DNA from: Anas platyrhynchos
Lineage: Eukaryota; Chordata; Aves; Anseriformes; Anatidae
DNA: 64,000 bases
Direction: 5' to 3'
NCBI RefSeq assembly: GCF_047663525.1
Contig: NC_092621.1
Coordinates: 5,968,001-6,032,000 of the forward strand
The translations under genes were made by a program, and so were the position numbers. Below, one piece after another: positions 1-13,486 of this stretch. Under the pieces are notes generated by a model. The model was not told the origin of the DNA, ran no database searches, and saw nothing but the letters and a program-made list of their open reading frames with translations. Position 1 is the stretch's first letter. Each line of letters opens with the position of its first letter.

Positions 1-787
1 ACCTAACAAGCAGTGGGGAAAAGGAAAGGTCAAGGGACAGAAAGAAATATTTCTGTCATAGATATAGAAGTTGCTGGAAGAGCTGAGAAGAAAATACCAG
101 AATACTGATTTTCCAATGTTGTTACTCACATTGTAACAGGTTCATTGTATAGGGTGAAAGAGAGATGGTAACTTAGTGGTAAAGTAGTTGATAAAAGCTT
201 GGAAGTTTAGGTAGCTGGAACTCCAGGTTGCACTTAGAGAGTTCCTTTTTCCATAAGTGGAAATCTTACTTTGGTTGAGAATTCACTGGATAAAGTGTTT
301 GCATCTAGAAATGCATTATGCATAGTTAGCAAGTGTGAAGGTTTGAAATTGTTAAGCTTAGCAAAGGAGGGGGGTGAAAAGAAACATTTGATATCTTAAA
401 GGATGCTTCAAGCTGATTATCTAACCTATTCAGAGAAAGATTAGAAGGCTTGCCCAGGGGTAGAATTTTTGATAGACCAAAATATTTTCTCAATTTTTTA
501 CTTCACTATAAACATAACCTCTAATGTGTTTATATGCTTACCAAACAAACAAAACAAAACAAAACAAAATTAAATCAGCTGCTGTTACTGTTCTCTAACT
601 CCAAGGATTGTAAATCAGAAGAAAAGATACAGGTATTAAACATATCTGGAAGATGGGCACTGTTTTAGCTCAGTTTAAAGGATTTCAGTCTTTAAGGTTC
701 ACTGCAGAAACATGACCTCACTCTGATTGCATAGTTGGACCATCTACTTGCCAGTTGACAATCTATCTTCTTACTGAAAAGCTCTGG
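1..787. other. unique AT-rich noncoding DNA
   Basis: No open frame of interest and no recognisable repeat, apart from a short (AAAAC)n-like stretch at about 543-569. I see nothing else in it. Confidence 0.6.
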
Positions 788-790
788 TAA

Positions 791-833
<43 letters not shown>

Positions 834-835
834 AA
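788..835. repeat. (AAAT)n microsatellite
   Basis: About 12 uninterrupted copies of a TAAA/AAAT tetranucleotide. An open frame reading through it on the minus strand is only a product of the repeat. Confidence 0.95.
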
Positions 836-1585
836 CTGTTTTAGCCAGGCTTGGCATATTGCTTTACTGAAATGCAAAAACTAAATAGGTAATTCTTTTA
901 CCTCAACACAACGTGCTACAGTTCAAACCCAGTCCTACTGAATTCAGTGAGAATTTTGTGGTTACCTACAGTTGGCTAGTTTTTTTGTGTGTGTTTTATT
1001 TTTATTTATTTTTATTTATTTTTTTAACCATAAGATCACTTAGTCTTAAAATGGCTGAAAGCAAACAAAATATATTATTGCTGCCACTCTTGTGGCACAC
1101 CTATTTCAAAATAACTTTGATTAATGCTATTAAAACAAAGACAATACTTTTAAGACTTAATTTGGGGAAATGTAAGGGTTTGGATTTTTCTCCAGAGAAA
1201 AGTACAGATAACCTGCTCACCACACTTGTGTCTTTGTCCTGTTGCAACCATAAATCTGACCAGCAAAGTCTGTGAGTAAATGTTAGTCTACTTTTTTGCC
1301 ATTTGTTTGATTATATAGTTGGTAGTGCTCCTGTTGAACTTATTCAACTCTAAGGTACTAAACTTCTGTAGATCTCAGGTGGGGATGTGGACCTTCAGTG
1401 ACATCAAACTTCACGTTCTACATTTTTTTAAGTCAGAAATCTTTTACACTATGCATCTAAAATTTGTTTTTTAGGAAAATACTGGTTATTTAGATAATTT
1501 CTAGCAAGTGTAGCAATAAGATGAATCTGAAGATGAAAGTGCACTCTTAAGTGTTCCAGATTCAGCTGAAGCATATTTGCAAATC
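836..1585. other. unique noncoding DNA
   Basis: AT-rich sequence with a T/ATTT-rich patch near 995-1025. A 120-codon open frame at 913-1275 shows no recognisable domain and a low-complexity start; I regard it as chance. Confidence 0.55.
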
Positions 1586-2672
1586 CAAAGCTGAGAAAGT
1601 GTGGGATAGAGGAGTGGACAGTAAAGTAGATTGAGAACTGGCTGATTGGCTGAGCTCAGAGGGTGGTGATCAGCAGCGCAGAGTCTGGCTGGAGGCCTGT
1701 CACTAGCGTTGTTCCCCAGGGGTCGGTGCTGGGTCCGGTCTTGTTCAACATCTTCATTGATGACCTTGATGAGGGAATAGTGTCTGCCTTCAGCAAGTAC
1801 GCTGATGACACAAAGCTGGGAGGAGTGGCTGATACACCAGCAGGCTGTGCTGCCATTCAGCAAGACCTTGACAGGCTGGAGAGATGGGCAGGAAGAAACC
1901 AAATTAGGTTTAACAAGAGCAAGTGTAGAGTCCTGCACCTGGGAAGGAACAACCTGAAGTATCAGTACAGGCTGGGGGATGACCTGCTGGAGAGGAGCTC
2001 TGAGGAGAAGGACCTGGGGGTCCTGGTGGACGACAGGTTAACCATGAGCCAGCAGTGTGCCCTTGTGGCCAAGAGGGCTAATGGGATCCTGGTGTGCATT
2101 AAAAGGAGCGTGGCTAGCAGGTCAAGGGAGGTGATCCTCCCCCTCTACTCTGCCCTGGTCAGGCCTCGCCTGGAGTACTGTGTCCAGTTCTGGGCTGCCT
2201 GGTACAAAAAAGACAGGGATTTCCTGGAAAGAGTCCAGCAGAGGGCCACAAAGATGATACGGGGCCTGGAGCATCTTCCTTATGAGGAAAGGCTGAGACA
2301 CCTGGGTCTGTTCAGCCTGGAAAAAAAGAAGACTGAGAAGGGATCTCATCAATGTGTATAAATACCTGAGGTCTGGGAGACAGAGGGATTTGGCCAACCT
2401 CTTTTCAGTGGTTTGCAGGGACAGAATGAGGAGTAATGGTCACGAGATAGAGCACAGGAAGTTCCGCACCAACATGAGAAAGAACATCTTCACAGTGAGG
2501 GTGATGGAGTCCTGGGACAGGCTGCCCAGGGTTGTGGAGTCTCCTCTGGAGATATTTAAGGCCCGTCTAGACACCTACGTGGGCAGCCAGAGGAACCTGC
2601 TTTGGTGGGGGGGTTGGGCCTGATGATCTTTCAAGGTCCCTTCCAACCCCTTCAATTCTGTAATTCTATGAT
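1586..2672 (+). mobile_element. CR1 LINE, 5'-truncated, reverse transcriptase C-terminal half plus 3' end
   Basis: This is the best-preserved CR1 in the window. The frame at 1663-2361 carries the end of the reverse transcriptase domain: a [11 protein letters not shown] block (motif 4-like) followed by the catalytic box as YADDTK at about 1798-1815, usually FADD in CR1. The typical CR1 C-terminal region follows ([28 protein letters not shown]-like WDRLPR). The homologous frame continues upstream to about 1586 through at least two in-frame stops. A one-base-type frameshift in the A-rich stretch near 2325-2345 splits the C-terminal part into a second frame, 2354-2623, which ends at TGA. The 3' UTR is short, with GATGATCTTTCAAGGTCCCTTCC-type sequence (2619-2643), and the element stops at ATTCTATGAT (2663-2672), the hallmark terminal motif of avian CR1. 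CR1 moves by target-primed reverse transcription and is normally 5'-truncated, as here. The copy is dead: most of ORF2, including the endonuclease, and all of ORF1 are missing. Confidence 0.95.
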
Positions 2673-5600
2673 ACTTGTCTGCATTTATGGTCCTTAAAAA
2701 GTTAGCTTAAGGGAAGTCCTCCCTTTATCTTCTCCCCTTGCAATTCCACCACTTGCAGGAAGCTAGAGGCTGTTCATTAGCTGGCTTTATGGACAGAAGA
2801 TAAGAGGAAGGGTTAGTATGGTGAGCTTAGAGCCCGTCTGGAGGCTACTCAGCATAGTGTAGACACAACAATCAGCTCTGTTCTTCAGTTTCTCTGTTCA
2901 TGTTACTATATTTCCTTTCCTTGCAGGGGTTTCACAAAGCTTAATTCATCAGTGGTCTGTGAGAGACCACTGTGAGGGAGTTTTTGCAGGGATGAGTACC
3001 TCAGAATGGCCTAAATTATTTATCCCTTGCTTTTTCTTTTACCCAGTAGGCTTCTCTTTAAAAGCTTCCAGCCCTTTAAAGTTTGGGAGCACACTGTACT
3101 CGCAGAAAGAAAAAAAAATTACAAAGAAAAATGCATAATGTATGATAATGTTGAAAGTAGCAAGAATTAAAGTAAATGGTCTGATATAAAAAGGGTTTCA
3201 AACAGGATTAATAATTCTGCAATTTGTTATACAAAGTCAATTTTTCCACTTCCAAAGCTAAGTTGCCTTGTGGGGTTTATTGGCTCACTCATTATTAGGT
3301 ATATATCACTTTTATTGTTTCACATTTTTATGTGTTTATTAAAAAGAAAAAAAAAAAAAAAGAAAAAAGAAGAGGGCATCATTCATGAATAAAACATTTT
3401 TGCTTTAAGCTGCCATATGTGAAAGTTGGTCTGAGAGCCCATATCCTCTTTTATTTGAAAAGGGAAATATGTAGTATATTTATCAATTTATCGTTTTATC
3501 TATTTATATATTTATGGGGCAGGTCTATGTTGGGAGGTTTTGTGTGTTTGTATGCATATGGACATACATATGCATATGTATATATGGTAATATATGTATG
3601 CATATATTGTGTGTCCTATTACCATATATATATATACACCAATCTTTGAAAAAAAGGCATAGTGGTGCTTTTTTTTTTTCCTGATAAACCTCCCAAAGCC
3701 TGCCCTCTTCTGCTCAGTGTGACCTATTCCGGACAGCATTTTTCATAAATGTCAGTTCCCTTTCCCCCTTCTCCTATCCATCAGGTTTCTCAGCTGATCA
3801 TATCCACTCTGCTAAACCCTGGTTCCTCTCCTAATCTGTAGCAGAATGGCTCCTATCCAAATGTCACCTTACAACACTAGACATGATTGAGCATCCATGC
3901 AGCAGCCAATGTGCTACTACAGGTGATGTGAGGAAATGTTAGCTTGATAGATAATAGTTTTATTTTTGGTCTTCTTAATCACTCTGCACCTGGTAGGAGT
4001 TTGATACGAGCAGATAAGTAGTATCAAGAGACAGATAGAACTTGATGGGAAACACTTTTATGTATGTATTTATTTATTTATTTAGAATATTTGGGTAAGA
4101 GAGCTTTTTTTTTTTTTTTCTTTTGGTAGATTTTTTTTGTTATTATTCTTTCAGATTATGAAAGTTAATTTGCTGTCTGCAAATTTGGACTGGAATTCTA
4201 CAGAGTTTATAAATACAAAAATTAAAAATCAAGAAACTTAATTTTATTAGATTTGAGAGAACTTATTGTTAAAAAAAATGCAATTTTAAAAAATAGAATT
4301 TCTAACAAGAGCCTTTGACCTTAAGTCTCTGTCCTCTTTGGTGGTGAGAGGTAAATTACATTTGCTAACTTCATCTATGACATGGCACAAATAACTCCAT
4401 AAATGTTCCATAATTGTGCTGTGATTATATGGTTATTGCTGCATATTGTCAACAAAATTATTGCCCTGAGGCCCCATAGCTCCAGTGTATGGCACACGGT
4501 AATTAACTAAGAAAGGATTAGGATCTAAGGGGCTCCTGAGTAACTCCTTCAGCAAACACACAGGACAATTAGTGTGTTGAATGGACACCTCCAAAGACAG
4601 CAACAATGAGGACTGAAACAGTTAGCACATTTTGAAAAATATGAGACTTTTATAGAGGATTTAATAGAGGACTGAAACAATTGCAAAGCAAGAGAGAGAG
4701 AGAAGCAGGATAATGTCATGGTTCTGCATTCCACAGCAAAAGTTTCTGTGCTAACTTGTGCAGCTGCTGTCAGGTGAATATCACATCAAGGCCAAGTAAG
4801 ACTTTGTTGTGTTAAGAACTGCAGAATCTAGGTCTTCTCCCTTTTATTCTCGAAATTAGCAGGTATTGTGGTTGCAAACAGTCAGTTCTGAAGTAGAAGT
4901 CGGAAATTTTAACATTGCTCTGGATGAAGACTGGACAGGATCTGCTAAATATGTTTCCAGCCTGTTTGGGAATACTTAATCTATGTAGTCACTGGAGCAG
5001 CCAGAAAGAGGGAAACTGGACTGTACTGTTTAAACTCAAGAGCATATGTGTTCTCAGATTTGGCCGTGCTTCCCTCCTCTATCTTCACCATGGGCTAAAC
5101 TTCAGAGGTCTCTATGATCTGTATATTAGTGATAGACAAAAATAATTTCTATAGCTTAGATGATATGATTATTAGGAGCCCCAATATAACATGGACTAGT
5201 ATATCATTAGATATTACTGCTTGGCTTCTTGAACACAGGGCAGCTTCTTTGAGCCCTACCTGAAGCTAGGCTAACTGTGCAGATAAGAAGCACATGGGCC
5301 ATGGGCTTTGCTGTGTTTTATTCTAATCTCAACCCTGTTAACCTCTGAGTATCCAGATTCTTCTTTATCTTTTAAATGCTTTAAATGAGCAACTAGAGTA
5401 CAAAAAAATAAGTGGAAAAGCACTGCTTTTATTCCTTACTCCAAAGAACAAGGTGGTATTTTGTTGAAAGAAGAGTTTCTACATCTGGGAGAGCCCTATC
5501 TATCTTTAAACACATTATATGTGTGGGGGTATGCTGCTGAAATTATGCCTTTCTTTTACTGATTAGCTCACTGCTTGGACTGCTGGTTCTTTTTCTTAGA

Positions 5601-5689
5601 CTTCAAGATCATTATATAAAATATAGAATGTTTAGACTCATAACAGAGTCTTATAACAGACTCTTATAACAGGTGGGTATTTCTCACCT
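2673..5689. other. unique AT-rich noncoding DNA with small repeats
   Basis: No gene recognised. It holds an A-rich run at about 3341-3370, a TATG/TATA-rich stretch with internal inverted symmetry at about 3550-3640, a (TTTA)n patch at 4066-4085 and a T run near 4107-4120. At about 5635-5672 there is a short tandem repeat of a TTATAACAGAC-like unit. Open frames of 60-76 codons in this stretch have no recognisable similarity. Confidence 0.5.
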
Positions 5690-5757
5690 GCCTGCAATTA
5701 GGTTTGAACCCAGGTCTGCAGAGTTCCAAATTACTGTGCTAAACACTGACTCATCCT
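5690..5757 (-). repeat. MIR-like ancient SINE fragment
   Basis: The + strand reads TTTGAACCCAGGTCTGCAGA followed by a CTGTGCTAAACACTGACTC tail. This matches the general look of the reverse complement of the tRNA-derived head of MIR SINEs, where the promoter B box (GGGTTCAAACC type) is followed by the core. It is short and diverged. It could also be another tRNA-derived SINE sharing the B box. Confidence 0.4.
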
Positions 5758-6916
5758 TCCTCCCACATGCTCTCTCTTACCCCTTGCTGTTTCTGGCATG
5801 GCATCTTCCTGTCCTTATGCCAAGGGAAGTGGGCATGTGGAGGAGATCCAAGTGTATCAGACTTGTGCCACTCTTGCAATGGTGGGGGGGCAGCATTTAC
5901 ATCTACTCCTTTCAGGCAACTTTTTAGGTTGCTTTTCACTCTCTCAGTAGCACAAAGCTGCTGAAGTTTAGGCCTTGGCTTGACCCTAAAGTATGTGTGA
6001 GACTACTGCCAGAAGTGAGTTGCTTGATTGCTCACTGCAGTGAATGGTTATGTGAGTGTTGTACACTTTGTTTGTCTGTTATTCAGATGAGTTTAACTTA
6101 AACTTTGACATGGGTGAACTGCTCCCGGGCTATGCAAGTTTTCACCACCAAATCCATCAAACTCCCTTAAAAATTCTTCTTCTGCAAAATGGAAATTTCC
6201 ATGAGAATCACAACTTATACAAGTTAAGATACAGAGAGCCAAATTCATCCCTGTAGTATATCCACTGAATTCAGAACAGAGCTACAGCAAAGATGAATTG
6301 GTCTGGAACATATATGTTGAATATTTAATGCAAATACAACATGCCATAAGTGCATGTCCTGCAGGTAAAATGCAATTATTCTAATTACACTGCAATTACT
6401 GTACAGCTACAGAGTAAATTACCTGATTATTTGCATTCTGTGCTATAAAATGTTCTTTTAATTCAGGCTCCAAACCCATGCAAACTCGTTTCCTTGCATA
6501 AGAGCTCCAGATATTTTGGTTAGCAGGCATAGCCCTGTCATGACAAAATGTAACCCATCTTTTTATTACTTCATATTCATATCTTGGTGGCCCTTTCCAC
6601 TAACCTGGTGGTGGCTAGATTTTAATAGTTAGATCTAGAGAGATATTCACAACATGTTGATTTGCCTCAGCAATGGGCAGGTGTGGTGCTGTTGCTAATG
6701 CATCTATTTTGCAAGCCAATATGCTTGTAGCATGCCATGGTGTGTTTTGTGGCTGAAATAGCTTGGTGTGCGCAGATGCTTACTCCCTTTCATCATACAG
6801 ATGGCTGAAACAGGCACAGAGGAGAGTGGGTTAGCACCATAACAGAAGTGGTGAGGCTACCAGTGACAGAGAAAAGTCCTATGAGATAGAATAGGGGGTT
6901 ACTTGGGAAGAATGTA
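5758..6916. other. unique noncoding DNA
   Basis: No gene seen. A short stretch around 6229-6275 (CCAAATTCATCCCTG... CCACTGAATTCAG) resembles a diverged ancient amniote repeat often found near 'ACTGAAGTCAATGG' type sequences, but it is too short to assign. Confidence 0.4.
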
Positions 6917-7127
6917 GAGTCATAGAAAGGTTGGTTAAAAGATGACCTCTGGAGGTTATCTCCATTAACATTCTGGTTAAAAATAACACTTTTTTATGAG
7001 ATCAGACATAGCTTCATCTAGCCAAGTGTTGAAAGCCACTGAAGATAGAGATTTCATAACTTCCTTGTGGAGCCCTGTTCTAGTGCCATGGAAAGAGTTT
7101 TTCCTAATCCCCAACCCCAAACTCCCA
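6917..7127 (-). mobile_element. old, diverged CR1 fragment
   Basis: Read on the + strand it begins with the reversed CR1 3' tail (GAGTCATAGAAAGGTTGGTT... GACCTCTGGAGGTTATCT). It continues through degenerate forms of the usual blocks: ACTTCCTTGTGGAGCCCTGTTCTAGTGCCATGG and the AAAGAGTTTTTCCTAATCCCC block. Several indels break any coding frame. It is clearly much older than the copy at 1586-2672. Confidence 0.75.
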
Positions 7128-8309
7128 TCGTGCTCACTACCTTATCACCTACCAGTGCTGAAATTGCTTTTTTCATCTTTGAAACTATCTCTAAAGTTGT
7201 TGAAGGCAAAATTAAGGACTAAAGAACTGGACTATGTAAAAGTACACTACTAAGATGGAGGATAGCAGGAAGAACAATTATAAAAAATGATCACTTCCTT
7301 AATTCCCTGTGAATACACAATTTCAAAATACAGAACACATATGTAGATGACTCATGTACATGTGTCTATGTGTAATGATGTCTGGAGTATACAGGTTTAA
7401 ATCTTTCCTGCATAGCAGGGCTGGTGAGGCAAATTTTATAAGGAGCTTTGAGACATGGTGAGAAGAGCTAGGTGATACCTTTTTGTTAAATATTATTATA
7501 ATGCCCACAAAAACGATTCATTACTGAGAGGTCATATCACCAGAGGTCAATGATTTGCCCCCCAGTTTGGAGTAAAATCATTACTGTTTATTGAGCAGGT
7601 ATCTTGGATTCCCTTCACCCACCTCTTTCTCTCTGTCTGGAAAACTCTCTGAGGCTTTGTTTTTTATACTCTACAACAAAGGCAATTCAATTAGGACATC
7701 AAGCCAGCCCGAAACTGAGGTCTCTAAGGGGCACTAGAGACAGTCTTTTAAGATGTCCAGTCCTGCTGAAACGAATGTCTTTCTTATTAATTTGGGAACA
7801 CAAAGGTTCTTTCTGACCTTAAGAACCCTGCTTTTTATTGATCAAAATATGTAGTTTTTTTGTTTTGTTTTTGTTTTTCCTTGGGCAAATAATTCAACAT
7901 GAAGACTGTTTTGTAAGGCAGGCGTATTTTTATTGGAATGCTGTAAACTGTAAAATCACAATCAAAATGATAATTCACATACTAAAATCCAATGAACTGT
8001 AGGCTGCTGAATTCTCATTTTTGATATGAAATAGAATATATATAAATATTTATCCTCTGGTCTATATTACAAATAAAATTGAATGTCATTTTCAAAGTCA
8101 AATATTTTTAAATATTTCAGAGGGCTACATTCCAAAGATATACAGTATCTCCGGTGAGTTTCTGGAGATTGCAGAAGTCATTCATGCTGCACAAATAGAA
8201 CATTGATGTCAAATTATAAACAGCGTAGGTGTCGTTAGCAGTAGTAGAAGTAGTAGCTGAGGATTCTCATCACTTTTTATTTGAGAAAGTCCTCTTTTCT
8301 TTGTTTCAG

Positions 8310-8311
<2 letters not shown>
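7128..8311. other. unique noncoding DNA
   Basis: AT-rich DNA with no recognisable gene or mobile element. It includes a (GTTTT)n-like patch near 7855-7880. Confidence 0.5.

Positions 8312-8379
<68 letters not shown>
8312..8379. repeat. (TA)n followed by a T37 tract
   Basis: A pure (AT)n run of about 31 bp (8312-8342) passes directly into an uninterrupted run of about 37 T (8343-8379). A (TA)n tract ending in a homopolymer can form at an old retroposon tail, but no element body is recognisable on either side. Confidence 0.9.
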
Positions 8380-8381
<2 letters not shown>

Positions 8382-8472
8382 CTACTATAACTTAAATTTA
8401 ATTTAAAATTAATTAACTTAATTAAACAATTCAAATCCCCACCCTCACCCCAGTGGCTACCTATGGCTGACT

Positions 8473-8588
8473 TTTTATTTTATTTTATTTTATTTTATTT
8501 TATTTTATTTTATTTTATTTTATTTTATTTTATTTTATTTTATTTTATTTTATTTTATTTTATTTTATTTTATTTTATTTTATTTTAT
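8473..8588. repeat. (TTTTA)n pentanucleotide array
   Basis: About 116 bp (about 23 copies) of pure TTTTA. It lies some 90 bp after the (TA)n/T tract, so two long AT-only arrays sit within 280 bp. No coding potential. Confidence 0.97.
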
Positions 8589-9438
8589 GTGAAATAGCAG
8601 CAAAAAGGACTTAGCAATTTCTATTACCACAGAAAGAGAGGAAAAATTAGGTTGCTGCTATTGCTGTTATCCATATATTAAAAAAAAAAAAAAAACAGGT
8701 TTGACGTGTGCGTAATTGGGAAGTCCTGACCTTTCTATGATTAAAAGCACAATACTACATGTAGCAATATAACTACAACTGTGTCAAGGTTCCTCTTTTC
8801 ATATTCTCCCAATCGTGGTTGATGCATAGACATCATTTTCCATATGGTACATGCAGACTGACAGCAACTACTAGCATTTATTTTCTGAAGTTTTGGTCTG
8901 TCCCCTGTATACTCCACCCCTTACAACTTCCCCACTCTGTCTAGTGAATCATATTCCTGAAGATTTCTTGTAATCTTGGATTTTTTTTGGATTTGGAATG
9001 TCTTGTATTTTCTTCTTCATATTAGGCCTACAAAGATTAATCAGGGATTCCTATGCAACTACTCTCCTTAGCCATCTGTAAAATTTCTGGTAGGACTAAA
9101 GGCAAGCAAAATATCTCATATGAACAGGTGTTTGTGAATAGAAAAGGCACATCCCCATGTAATAAGTACATGTGACTACAAAGTACAAGTATATGACTTA
9201 CTAAAAGTATGAAAAAAAGTTACATTACCTCTACAGAGATTTTTTTCCTTTGAAAATATTTCTAAACACATATTTTCTTGCATAAGCTAAAGTAAAGATT
9301 TGAAGTGGACCAAGAAAGAGAAATCTATATATGAGATAACATTAAATACTTTTATATAACAAGTATTAATACTTAAATATACCAATATATATACCAAATT
9401 TATTTCCAATACACAGAAATGAGGCTAGAGGAAGGAAG

Positions 9439-9492
9439 TTTTAACATTCCTTTTTAACATTCCATTTTAACATTCCATTGTTTTAACATTCA
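9439..9492 (+). repeat. minisatellite, TTTTAACATTCCA unit
   Basis: Four consecutive, slightly varied copies of a 12-15 bp unit whose core is TTTTAACATTC. The unit length varies by a few T or A residues. Confidence 0.85.
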
Positions 9493-10131
9493 CCTTTTGG
9501 TTTGAAATATAGATATAGACCATCCCAGTGTCTCATTTATGTGCTGTTCAAAGGTTTCCACTAATGGAAAATATGTGAAACACATTTATACAGATAAGTG
9601 AACATCTAGAAACATTTCAGGTGACTTTCAGTGGGCCAGAACTGGATGCAAATATTGTACAGATTTAAATTTAGTACCAGCAAATAGTTACTTAAACATA
9701 GCTGTATGACTTCTCACAGCCGTTTTTGAACATGATCATTAGAAACATGAGACCAACCTTTGAATTCACCATTTTTTCAGTTCTTTAATTGAAAGACTAA
9801 TTTGTTCATCAACTCTCAAGTCAGACCGTGTCTTTATAGAGCTGAACAATGATAAACAAGGCCTTAAACAGGTGCTTACTGTATCCTTTTTTTTTTTTCC
9901 AGTATTTTGGTTAATGTTTGTGTCTAGTGTAGTGATGGGAGGAGTTATCATAAATCTTCCAACACCCTTCTTTCCAAGTTGATTCACAATTTATGTTCAT
10001 TTGCCTCTAATGAGATGATTAGAGCTGAATCAGATCAGATTTAATCTGCAGTTAAACTGTGAAGTTATTTTTCCACCAAATGAGGTTATAAAACCAACAT
10101 CAAGCTTAAGCTGCTGTGTGATTTTTCCTCC

Positions 10132-10200
10132 TTTTTTTCTTTTTTTTTTTTTGTTTTGTTTTTGTTTTTGTTTGTTTGTTTGTTTGTTTGTTTTGTTTTT
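10132..10200. repeat. T tract and (GTTT)n
   Basis: A T-rich run followed by GTTTT and GTTT repeats. It may be a reversed A-rich tail (CAAA-type) of a retroposed sequence, but no body is recognisable. Confidence 0.85.
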
Positions 10201-11512
10201 AAACTTCAATACTTCACAACTGCAAAACAAGGCATCTATTTGAGCATGGTAAATATGGTAAATACTGACATCTGCTTTTCAGCTACTTGTAAACTACACC
10301 AGTTGGGCAATAACTACATAAATACACTATTGAGATAGAGACACATTCAAATATAAGTTAAATTTCTTAGAGATCTTTAAATTTTATTTACTGACATTTC
10401 ACAGACCCCTTAGTTTTGGTAATAAAACACCTTTTGGCATGTAAATTAACTATGACAATTTAGCCAAAGTCACTAGAGACCTAGGTCACCAGATTCTTTT
10501 CATGTCCAGTAGTTGGCAAATGTGTATTAATTCCCCTTCTGTGGGTGCATAACATTTTAGATATTCCTATTTCTCTATTTATCAAATGTGGGTTAATTAT
10601 TTTCATGCTTACTTCTTGCTTCCCTGTACTCCTCCTATTCATTGAAGTGCTTGTGCCAGATTTGGATGACTGAATCACACCATCTTTCTGCCTGTGAACG
10701 TTAACTTAAGAACAGAGCTGATACTGTTGAATAATTTCACATGGCTTCACCAATAACATCAAATGGGGAAGGTCTCTGCCTTCAGGACTAGATTTTCATC
10801 CATGACTTGTAAATGAAATAACTAGGAATTAAATAGTAATAATACGCACACACAAGCTGTTAAAGTCTGTTGGAGCTGCAGGGTATCAAGAGTCTCCTCT
10901 GCTTTATGTGCATGGGTTACTGTAGGTAACAAGCCACAAAGGGAGGTTGTTTATCAGAAGCAGTACCTGTTCAGAGTAAGGAACAAATTTCAGTATCTGA
11001 AACTCACACTGTGACACACTAATAGCTTGAAAAGCACAATAACTGTGTTGTTCAGGCAACTCATAAAACCTGGCCATCAGATCAATCCCTTGAGTCCATG
11101 TGAATTCTCCATAGTGTAAAATGCCAGCCCAGTGGTCCTTCCTAGAACAACTGATTGCAAGGTCATAGCCTTAGAAATCAAGGTCTTCATAAACGAAGAT
11201 CTAATCAAATAACCCAAAGTAACTATATTTAATGCTGTCCTTTCTGCAGCATTTCTATCATATTATATTTAGAAGCATATAGAACTTGTATACTGTACTG
11301 TCTGCTTATCTGTAGCTTACCCAGTGAAATATTATTAGTTTTCATATCTATAACTTTTATTGTTTTATCTTTGACAAACTCTGAAATAGTACACTAGTGA
11401 CATTTTTAAAAATTAGCCTTCTGCGTTTAAAGACCACTCATCATTTTCATCCATCATTGTTCTGGAAATGTCACATTGATTTTATCCTCTTTGCAATAAA
11501 TGGTAACATCCA

Positions 11513-11554
11513 AAAAACAAAACAAAACAAAAACAAACAAACAAACAAAAAAAC
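11513..11554. repeat. (AAAAC)n / (AAAC)n
   Basis: Alternating CAAAA and CAAA units over about 42 bp. Open frames that cross it are low complexity. Confidence 0.85.
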
Positions 11555-13486
11555 AGTCTGACACTTCAAAATCAGCTGCCACTCTTGGATAGTGCAAAAA
11601 TAAATAAAAGGACAATTTTCTTGAAGGACAGAAGAGGGAGAAAGAATGTAAGGCAGGGTGAGAGAGAAGAAAAGCTTTCTCTTTCTGGCAATACTGACAG
11701 CAACCAAAATAGCAGGAATCATAAATAATGTTTTGTTTTTCCTGTCCCACCAAATTTATATAATTAGTAAATACTGATCAATGAAAATGCCTACTAACAT
11801 GTCCTAAGAATATTAGTTAAAAATATTTCCAAATACAGTCTAATACACTGAAAAAGGAAATGGGAAGCAAAGATTGTAATTGCGTGCTCCCTTTCCTGAT
11901 TCCCCAACTCCACTACTAGTCTGTTAAAGTAGCAGACACCTTCAACGGAAACATGGGCCTTAACAAATCTTGCAGAAATTTGCCACTGACCTTAACATCT
12001 CCAGCTGTTTGCATCTAATGACAGCAAGTGTTTGCATCTAATGGATAGTCTGAGAAGATGGGACTGAACCAAGAAATTTTCCAGAATTGCCCAAAGCCTC
12101 ACTGATGTTATTACAATGTAACCTTTGGTGGCATTGGATGATGAATCAACTACCAAGTGCAGATAGTTAGAGGGATTGGAAAGTGGAAGATGCAGGTCCC
12201 AAAATGAATGCAGAGTTTGCAGTCAGGTGTCCAGAGCTATGCAGACAGTGATAGAAATGTCTAAAAGGGCTTCAAAATTTAAGGAATCTATGACAAGTTA
12301 GGAGAAGAATTCCTCAAGAAAGACTTCAGGATGTTGTGAGGTCATAAGGAAAGGGAGAGAGCAGGTTTTGATTTGTCTTCGCAACCAATAATCTAACAGA
12401 AAATAAAAGATTTTTCTGTTTGGATATTTTCACAAAACTTCATATTGTGTCAGTGGAGAGCAAAATCCATTGCATTCTTTTTATGCTATTAAGATTTTTT
12501 TTTTTTTTTGGATCCTGAAACAAACAAACAAACAAACCACCAAAACTGTTTTCTTAGTAAACTTGGGAACAATCTCCACTCAGACACAAATATGATTTCA
12601 GTTTAGCATTTCATCCTTATTTAGCAAAGCATGTAAACACCCACTTAATTTTAAGCAAGTGCTTAAATCCTATTCCAGTGGCAATTAATCAGTCACTAAA
12701 GTTAAGTGTGTGTTTAAATGCTTTGATGATTTGAAGCCTAAACAATGAGCAAAGTAATGACTTACTGAGATTACTCTGCACCAGGAAATACTGCTTATTG
12801 GAGAAGGGACAGTATGGTACACCTCAGCCCATTACATGGTAAAATAAAGGACTTTGGATTGCTTATGTGTTTTTGTACAGCCTTTCATCATCATTAAAAC
12901 AAAGTAACTCCAAAGAAGGAAAAAATATCCTTGAGAAAATTTTAAAGCTCCAAATAAATAATGAGCCATATCATATTTCAATCTGTAATCACAATTTATG
13001 GAGATAGTGGAGGCTATGGTATGTTCATCTGTCATGTACATGAGCAATAAGGACATGCCATGAACAATGAGCCTATAAAACAGGATCATAACAGAAGAAA
13101 GCTTTAATATACTTATTATTTAAATTAGGATTTAACACAGCAAGCCACTTTTTTACCCCCTAAATTGAACATCAAACATATAATAAAGAGATGTTTTATC
13201 TCCTCCATCACAGATGGAATGAGTTTTTAAGTGTTTTCTTGTAGAAATAATATTTGGGCATATATTTGGAGGTAATAGGAATGGATGTAGCCCCTACCCA
13301 ATTCAATAGTAAAATAGTTTTTAAATCCAAGTATGTTTTATGCTCATGAGGAAACACCTATATGGGACATGCTTGTGTCCGCAGGACAGTAGCATCTTGG
13401 CTAATTTAGTCTAAATCCTTACACTGTAGCTTGAGGACACCAAAGGAGCTTAAACATATGAGAATATTCAAAAGCATTGAAGGAAG

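Noticed and set aside
913..1275. 120-codon open frame
   Set aside because: Starts with Phe/Leu-rich low complexity from T-rich DNA; no similarity recognised.
5690..5757. tRNA gene
   Set aside because: A B-box-like GGGTTCAAACC is present on the minus strand, but there is no cloverleaf and no acceptor stem; a SINE fragment fits better.
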